Of a DNA stretch of 64,000 bases, positions 59,814 to 64,000 are shown piece after piece (the stretch's first letter is position 1; every line of letters begins with the position of its first letter). The notes under the pieces are model-generated. The model did no database searches. It saw only the letters and a list, made by a program, of their open reading frames with translations, and was not told the DNA's origin. Source of the stretch: Mycobacterium sp. ACS4054 (GTDB taxonomy: Bacteria > Actinomycetota > Actinomycetes > Mycobacteriales > Mycobacteriaceae); assembly GCF_001667275.1 (NCBI RefSeq), contig NZ_LZHV01000058.1:186001-250000 (forward strand), in the 5' to 3' direction. The position numbers were made by a program, and so were the translations under genes.

Positions 59814-59854
59814 AGCCGCCTCGCGGCCAGGTCGCTCCCGCTTCGGTCGCGAAT

Positions 59855-59901
59855 TTGGCTCTGAGCTGGTCGTCCCCTAGACTCTAGGGGTTGCCTTGGG
59901 C
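59855..59901 (+). promoter_or_regulatory. spc operon (rplN) promoter and transcription start
   Basis: TTGGCT (59855-59860), 17 bases, TAGACT (59878-59883), five bases, then GGTTGCCTTGGGC (59889-59901). Layout and initial transcribed sequence match the rpsJ promoter. Confidence 0.7.
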
Positions 59902-60024
59902 AGACCTCGGCCGGTGCGAATCGGCCCCGCGTGCCTTTCGGTGACAAAGACCGCGCATGTCAGGTTTTTTGGTGGGCTGTGGCTTGCCTCCTGCCGTGCA
60001 CACGCAACCAGGTCAGGAGATCGA

Positions 60025-60393
60025 GTGATTCAGCAGGAATCGCGGCTGAAGGTCGCCGACAACACCGGCGCCAAGGAGATCTTGTGCATCCGGGTGCTCG
60101 GCGGTTCGTCGCGACGCTACGCCGGTATCGGTGACGTCATCGTCGCCACCGTGAAGGACGCCATCCCCGGCGGCAACGTCAAGCGCGGGGATGTCGTCAA
60201 GGCCGTCGTGGTGCGCACGGTCAAGGAGCGCCGCCGCCCGGACGGCAGCTACATCAAGTTCGACGAGAACGCCGCGGTGATCATCAAGCCGGACAACGAC
60301 CCGCGCGGCACGCGCATTTTCGGCCCCGTCGGCCGCGAGCTGCGCGAGAAGCGGTTCATGAAGATCATCTCGCTCGCCCCGGAGGTTTTGTAA
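60025..60393 (+). CDS. rplN: 50S ribosomal protein L14
   Basis: This 122-residue protein begins [19 protein letters not shown] and contains [26 protein letters not shown] (60015-60020) precedes GTG 60025. First gene of the spc operon. L14 forms a bridge to the 30S subunit and binds RsfS. Confidence 0.98.
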
Positions 60394-60711
60394 ATGAAGG
60401 TCCGCAAGGGCGACACCGTGTTGGTCATCGCCGGCAAGGACAAGGGCGCCAAGGGCAAGGTGCTGCAGGCCTACCCCGACCGCAACCGCGTGCTGGTCGA
60501 AGGCGTCAACCGGATCAAGAAGCACACGGCGATCTCGACCAACCAGCGCGGGGCGCAGTCGGGCGGAATCGTCACGCAGGAAGCCCCGATCCACGTCTCC
60601 AACGTGATGGTGGTCGACTCCGACGGAAAGCCCGCTCGCGTCGGCTACCGCGTCGACGAGGAGACCGGCAAGCGGGTCCGCATCTCCAAGCGCAACGGCA
60701 AGGACATCTGA
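60394..60711 (+). CDS. rplX: 50S ribosomal protein L24
   Basis: This 105-residue assembly initiator has a KOW motif (KGDTVLVIAGKDKGAKGKVL). It starts immediately after the rplN stop. Confidence 0.98.
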   Translation: MKVRKGDTVLVIAGKDKGAKGKVLQAYPDRNRVLVEGVNRIKKHTAISTNQRGAQSGGIVTQEAPIHVSNVMVVDSDGKPARVGYRVDEETGKRVRISKRNGKDI

Positions 60712-60715
60712 GGCC

Positions 60716-61279
60716 ATGACCACAGCAGAAAAAGTGCAGCCGCGCCTGAAAGAGCGCTACCGCAACGAGATTCGCGATTCGCTGCAGCAGCAGTTCGGCT
60801 ACGCCAACGTCATGCAGATCCCGACGGTGACCAAGGTCGTCGTCAACATGGGTGTCGGCGACGCGGCACGCGACGCGAAACTGATCAATGGCGCGGTCAA
60901 CGACCTGAGCCTGATCACCGGGCAGCGCCCCGAGATCCGTCGCGCGCGCAAGTCGATCGCGCAGTTCAAACTGCGTGAGGGCATGCCGATCGGCGCGCGG
61001 GTCACCCTGCGTGGCGACCGCATGTGGGAGTTCCTGGACCGCCTCACCTCGATCGCGCTGCCGCGTATCCGCGACTTCCGCGGACTGTCGCCCAAGCAGT
61101 TCGACGGTGTCGGCAACTACACCTTCGGCCTGGCCGAGCAGTCGGTGTTCCACGAGATCGACGTGGACAAGATCGACCGGGTCCGCGGCATGGACATCAA
61201 CGTCGTCACCTCGGCGACAACCGACGACGAAGGACGAGCGCTGTTGCGGGCCCTCGGCTTTCCCTTCAAGGAGAACTGA
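60716..61279 (+). CDS. rplE: 50S ribosomal protein L5
   Basis: This 187-residue protein binds 5S rRNA and contacts the P-site tRNA. It contains [19 protein letters not shown] and [18 protein letters not shown]. It lies four bases after rplX. Confidence 0.98.
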
Positions 61280-61283
61280 GCAG

Positions 61284-61469
61284 ATGGCGAAGAAGGCACT
61301 GGTCAATAAGGCCGCACGCAAGCCGAAGTTCGCGGTGCGCGGCTACACGCGCTGCAACAAGTGCGGCCGGCCGCGCGCGGTCTTCCGCAAGTTCGGCCTG
61401 TGCAGGATCTGCCTGCGCGAGATGGCGCACGCGGGCGAACTGCCCGGCGTGCAGAAGAGCAGCTGGTAA
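61284..61469 (+). CDS. rpsN1: 30S ribosomal protein S14 type Z (zinc-binding)
   Basis: This 61-residue protein carries the zinc ligands C24, C27, C40 and C43, in CNKCGRP and CRICLRE. It is the zinc-containing form, replaced by the Cys-less paralogue under zinc limitation in mycobacteria. It lies four bases after rplE. Confidence 0.98.
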
Positions 61470-61551
61470 CAGCAGACCCCAAGACCAACCCAGAACAGGC
61501 GCGCGACAGGCCCGGACCGGGAACCATCGCGAGGAAGGTACCAAAGCCGTT

Positions 61552-61950
61552 ATGACGATGACGGACCCGATCGCAGACTTCTTGACACGTCTGCGCAACG
61601 CCAATTCGGCGTATCACGACGAGGTGACGTTGCCGCACTCGAAGATCAAGGCCAACATCGCCCAGATCCTCAAGGCCGAGGGCTACATCACCGACTACCG
61701 GACGGAAGACGCCCGGGTCGGCAAGTCGCTGGTCGTCCAGCTCAAGTACGGCCCCAGCCGGGAGCGCAGCATCGCCGGGTTGCGGCGGGTGTCCAAGCCC
61801 GGCCTGCGGGTGTATGCGAAATCCACCAACCTGCCGCGCGTTTTGGGCGGCCTGGGCGTGGCGATCATCTCGACCTCCTCGGGCCTGTTGACCGATCGTC
61901 AGGCAGCCAGACAGGGCGTGGGCGGCGAAGTCCTCGCGTACGTGTGGTGA
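61552..61950 (+). CDS. rpsH: 30S ribosomal protein S8
   Basis: This 132-residue protein binds 16S rRNA helix 21 and, in many bacteria, regulates the spc operon. It begins MTMTDPIADFLTRLRNANSA and ends QGVGGEVLAYVW. GAGGAAGG precedes ATG 61552. A gap of 82 bases follows rpsN1. Confidence 0.98.
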   Translation: MTMTDPIADFLTRLRNANSAYHDEVTLPHSKIKANIAQILKAEGYITDYRTEDARVGKSLVVQLKYGPSRERSIAGLRRVSKPGLRVYAKSTNLPRVLGGLGVAIISTSSGLLTDRQAARQGVGGEVLAYVW

Positions 61951-61960
61951 GGGGATAGAC

Positions 61961-62500
61961 ATGTCGCGCATTGGTAAGCAGCCGGTTCCGGTTCCCGCCG
62001 GAGTCGACGTAACGATCGAGGGCCAGCAGGTCTCGGTGAAGGGGCCCAAGGGCAGCCTGAATCTGACGGTCGCCGAACCGATCACGGTGGCGCGCAACGA
62101 GGACGGCGCCATCGTGGTCACCCGTCCCAACGACGAGCGGCGCAACCGCTCGCTGCACGGGCTGTCGCGCACCCTGGTGTCCAACCTGGTCACCGGCGTG
62201 ACCGAGGGCTACACCACCAAGATGGAGATCTTCGGCGTCGGTTACCGCGTGCAGCTCAAGGGCGCCAACCTCGAGTTCGCGCTGGGTTACAGCCACCCCG
62301 TGGTCATCGAGGCGCCCGAGGGCATCACGTTCGCGGTCCAGTCGCCGACGAAGTTCTCGATCACCGGTATCGACAAGCAGAAGGTCGGCCAGATCTCGGC
62401 GAACATCCGCCGCCTGCGCCGTCCCGACCCGTACAAGGGCAAGGGCGTGCGCTACGAGGGCGAGCAGATCCGCCGCAAGGTCGGAAAGACAGGTAAGTAG
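61961..62500 (+). CDS. rplF: 50S ribosomal protein L6
   Basis: This 179-residue protein lies near the factor-binding site. It begins MSRIGKQPVPVPAGVDVTI and has the C-terminal signature RRLRRPDPYKGKGVRYEGE. It lies ten bases after rpsH. Confidence 0.98.
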   Translation: MSRIGKQPVPVPAGVDVTIEGQQVSVKGPKGSLNLTVAEPITVARNEDGAIVVTRPNDERRNRSLHGLSRTLVSNLVTGVTEGYTTKMEIFGVGYRVQLKGANLEFALGYSHPVVIEAPEGITFAVQSPTKFSITGIDKQKVGQISANIRRLRRPDPYKGKGVRYEGEQIRRKVGKTGK

Positions 62501-62502
62501 TC

Positions 62503-62910
62503 ATGGCGCAAAAACAAGCTGACACCGCCGCACGAAAGCCGGTGGGGCAGAGCGTATCCGCCACGCGCCGGGTCTCCCGGCTGCGTCGGCACGCCCGGCT
62601 GCGCAAGAAGATCGCGGGCACGCCCGAGCGCCCCCGCCTCGTCATCAACCGCTCCGCGCGACACATCCACGTGCAGCTGGTCAACGACGAGAACGGCACC
62701 ACGGTGGCCGCCGCGTCCTCGATCGAGGACGACGTGCGCGGCCTGGACGGCGACAAGAAGGCCCGCAGCGTGCGGGTGGGCCAGCTGATCGCCGAGCGTG
62801 CCAAGGCCGCCGGCATCGACACCGTGGTGTTCGACCGCGGCGGGTACACCTACGGCGGACGGATCGCGGCGCTGGCCGATGCCGCACGCGAGAACGGATT
62901 GAGTTTCTAG
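62503..62910 (+). CDS. rplR: 50S ribosomal protein L18
   Basis: This 135-residue 5S rRNA-binding protein contains RSARHIHVQLVNDENGTTVA and VVFDRGGYTYGGRIAALADA. The N-terminal QKQADTAARKPVG segment makes it about 13 residues longer than in M. tuberculosis (from memory). It lies two bases after rplF. Confidence 0.98.
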   Translation: MAQKQADTAARKPVGQSVSATRRVSRLRRHARLRKKIAGTPERPRLVINRSARHIHVQLVNDENGTTVAAASSIEDDVRGLDGDKKARSVRVGQLIAERAKAAGIDTVVFDRGGYTYGGRIAALADAARENGLSF

Positions 62911-62942
62911 ATGACCGAGAACAAGACCGGAAGGACCGCATA

Positions 62943-63614
62943 ATGGCGGAACAGTCAGCCGGCGGCCCTGAAGCCCGCGGCGACAACCGCGACTCGCGCG
63001 GCGACAACCGCGGTCGGCGCGATGGCGGCGGGCGTGGTGGCCGCGACCGCGACGGCGACAAGAGCAACTACCTGGAGCGGGTCGTCGCCATCAACCGTGT
63101 CTCCAAGGTGGTCAAGGGTGGTCGGCGCTTCAGCTTCACCGCACTGGTCATCGTGGGCGACGGCAACGGCATGGTCGGCGTCGGCTACGGCAAGGCCAAG
63201 GAAGTTCCGGCCGCCATCGCCAAGGGCGTGGAAGAGGCGCGCAAGGGCTTCTTCCGCGTGCCGTTGATCGGCGGCACCATCACGCACCCGGTGCAGGGTG
63301 AGGCGGCCGCCGGCGTGGTGCTGTTGCGCCCGGCCAGCCCCGGTACCGGTGTGATCGCCGGCGGCGCGGCGCGTGCGGTGCTGGAATGCGCTGGCGTGCG
63401 CGACATCCTGGCCAAGTCGCTGGGCAGCGACAACGCGATCAACGTGGTGCACGCCACCGTCACCGCGCTCAAGCTGCTGCAGCGGCCCGAGGAGGTGGCC
63501 GCCCGGCGCGGACTGCCCATCGAGGACGTCGCCCCGGCCGGGATGCTGCGGGCACGACGTGAAAGTGAAGCGCTGGCCGCCAGTGCCGCGCGCGAGGGAA
63601 CGGCACCGCAATGA
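62943..63614 (+). CDS. rpsE: 30S ribosomal protein S5
   Basis: This 223-residue protein acts at the mRNA entry and in fidelity. The N-terminal 45 residues are rich in Arg, Gly and Asp (RDGGGRGGRDRDGDK). The core has VVAINRVSKVVKGGRRFSFT and GGTITHPVQGEAAAGVVLLR. Its stop overlaps rpmD (ATGA). Confidence 0.98.
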   Translation: MAEQSAGGPEARGDNRDSRGDNRGRRDGGGRGGRDRDGDKSNYLERVVAINRVSKVVKGGRRFSFTALVIVGDGNGMVGVGYGKAKEVPAAIAKGVEEARKGFFRVPLIGGTITHPVQGEAAAGVVLLRPASPGTGVIAGGAARAVLECAGVRDILAKSLGSDNAINVVHATVTALKLLQRPEEVAARRGLPIEDVAPAGMLRARRESEALAASAAREGTAPQ

Positions 63615-63793
63615 GCCAGTTGAAGATCACCCAGGTGCGTAGCACCATCGGGGCCCGCTGGAAGCAGCGGGAGAGCCTGCGCACGCTCGGGCTGCGACGG
63701 ATTCGCCATTCGGTGATCCGTGAGGACAACCCACAGACCCGCGGCCTGATCGCGGTGGTCAATCACCTCGTTGAGGTGGAGGAGGCCAAATGA
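63611..63793 (+). CDS. rpmD: 50S ribosomal protein L30
   Basis: This 60-residue protein begins MSQLKITQVRSTIGARWKQ and contains LRRIRHSVIREDNPQTRGL. It overlaps rpsE and rplO by four bases each. Confidence 0.97.
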   Translation: MSQLKITQVRSTIGARWKQRESLRTLGLRRIRHSVIREDNPQTRGLIAVVNHLVEVEEAK

Positions 63794-64000
63794 CCATCAA
63801 GCTGCACGATCTGAAGCCCGCGCCCGGCTCGAAGACCGCCCGCACCCGCGTCGGTCGCGGTGAGGGCTCGAAGGGCAAGACCGCCGGCCGCGGCACCAAG
63901 GGCACCAAGGCCCGCAAGAACGTGCCGGCCACCTTCGAGGGTGGCCAGATGCCGATTCACATGCGGCTGCCCAAGCTCAAGGGATTTAAGAACCGGTTCC
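63790..64000 (+). CDS. rplO: 50S ribosomal protein L15, 3' end outside window
   Basis: ATG 63790 overlaps the rpmD stop (ATGA). The first 70 residues are present, with TIKLHDLKPAPGSKTARTRV and the Gly/Lys-rich EGSKGKTAGRGTKGTKARK typical of L15. The frame runs off the right edge. Confidence 0.96.
   Translation, partial: MTIKLHDLKPAPGSKTARTRVGRGEGSKGKTAGRGTKGTKARKNVPATFEGGQMPIHMRLPKLKGFKNRF

Overview
The window is a GC-rich chromosome segment from a non-tuberculous Mycobacterium. The gene order follows, from memory, the M. tuberculosis Rv0648-Rv0723 interval: alpha-mannosidase, ROK kinase, rplJL, mkl, rpoBC, end-lpqP-fadE8-echA4/5, rpsL-rpsG-fusA-tuf, mycofactocin locus, S10 operon, atsA, spc operon. 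It differs from M. tuberculosis in several places: nothing lies between mkl and rpoB, no mmpS5-mmpL5-Rv0678 lies after echA5, an orphan PE gene follows tuf, an MFS/TetR pair follows mftG, and the island that splits the ribosomal protein cluster is much larger. No tRNA, rRNA, CRISPR array or insertion sequence was recognised.

Layout. 1-2.6 kb: the end of a GH38 mannosidase, a parvulin-like protein and a sugar kinase. 2.6-3.96 kb: L10 leader with attenuator hairpins, rplJ, rplL, terminator. 4-7.4 kb: a TetR regulator divergent from a carotenoid cleavage oxygenase across a palindromic operator, then the Mce ATPase gene mkl. 7.4-15.3 kb: rpoB and rpoC with a clear promoter and terminator. 15.4-21.2 kb: endonuclease IV, lipoprotein esterase LpqP, and a fatty-acid/enoyl-CoA operon with a PaaX-type regulator. 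21.2-23.6 kb: secreted DUF732 and DUF3060 proteins and a TetR regulator. 23.6-28.3 kb: the str operon and tuf. 28.3-33.2 kb: PE protein, SHOCT membrane protein, mycofactocin-type SDR, ferredoxin reductase and a DUF2332 protein.

33.2-40.3 kb is a complete mycofactocin locus, mftR-mftABCDEFG. The 29-residue precursor MftA ends in IDGMCGVY. MftB presents it, the radical SAM enzyme MftC modifies it, the peptidase MftE releases the C-terminal dipeptide, MftD converts that to the redox form, MftF glycosylates the cofactor and MftG oxidises it. The SDR upstream is of the type that uses the cofactor.

42.4-64 kb holds the S10 operon (rpsJ to rpsQ) and the start of the spc operon (rplN to rplO, which runs off the end). 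Between them lies an island of about 11 kb: arylsulfatase AtsA, its formylglycine-generating enzyme, an LpqN-like lipoprotein, an orphan PstS, three DUF4436 membrane-protein paralogues, an SOS-box-controlled DUF222/HNH protein, a tiny lipoprotein and a DinB-like protein. The two operon promoters on either side of the island share the same architecture and the same first 13 transcribed bases.

The most interesting non-coding signals are the matched rpsJ/rplN promoters, a 19-base element shared by the rpsL and rpsJ leaders, several predicted leaderless starts in which a TANNNT-like -10 hexamer lies 6-7 bases before the start codon, leaderless mini-ORFs joined by ATGA to two of the DUF4436 genes, and a run of 12 C inside one of those genes.
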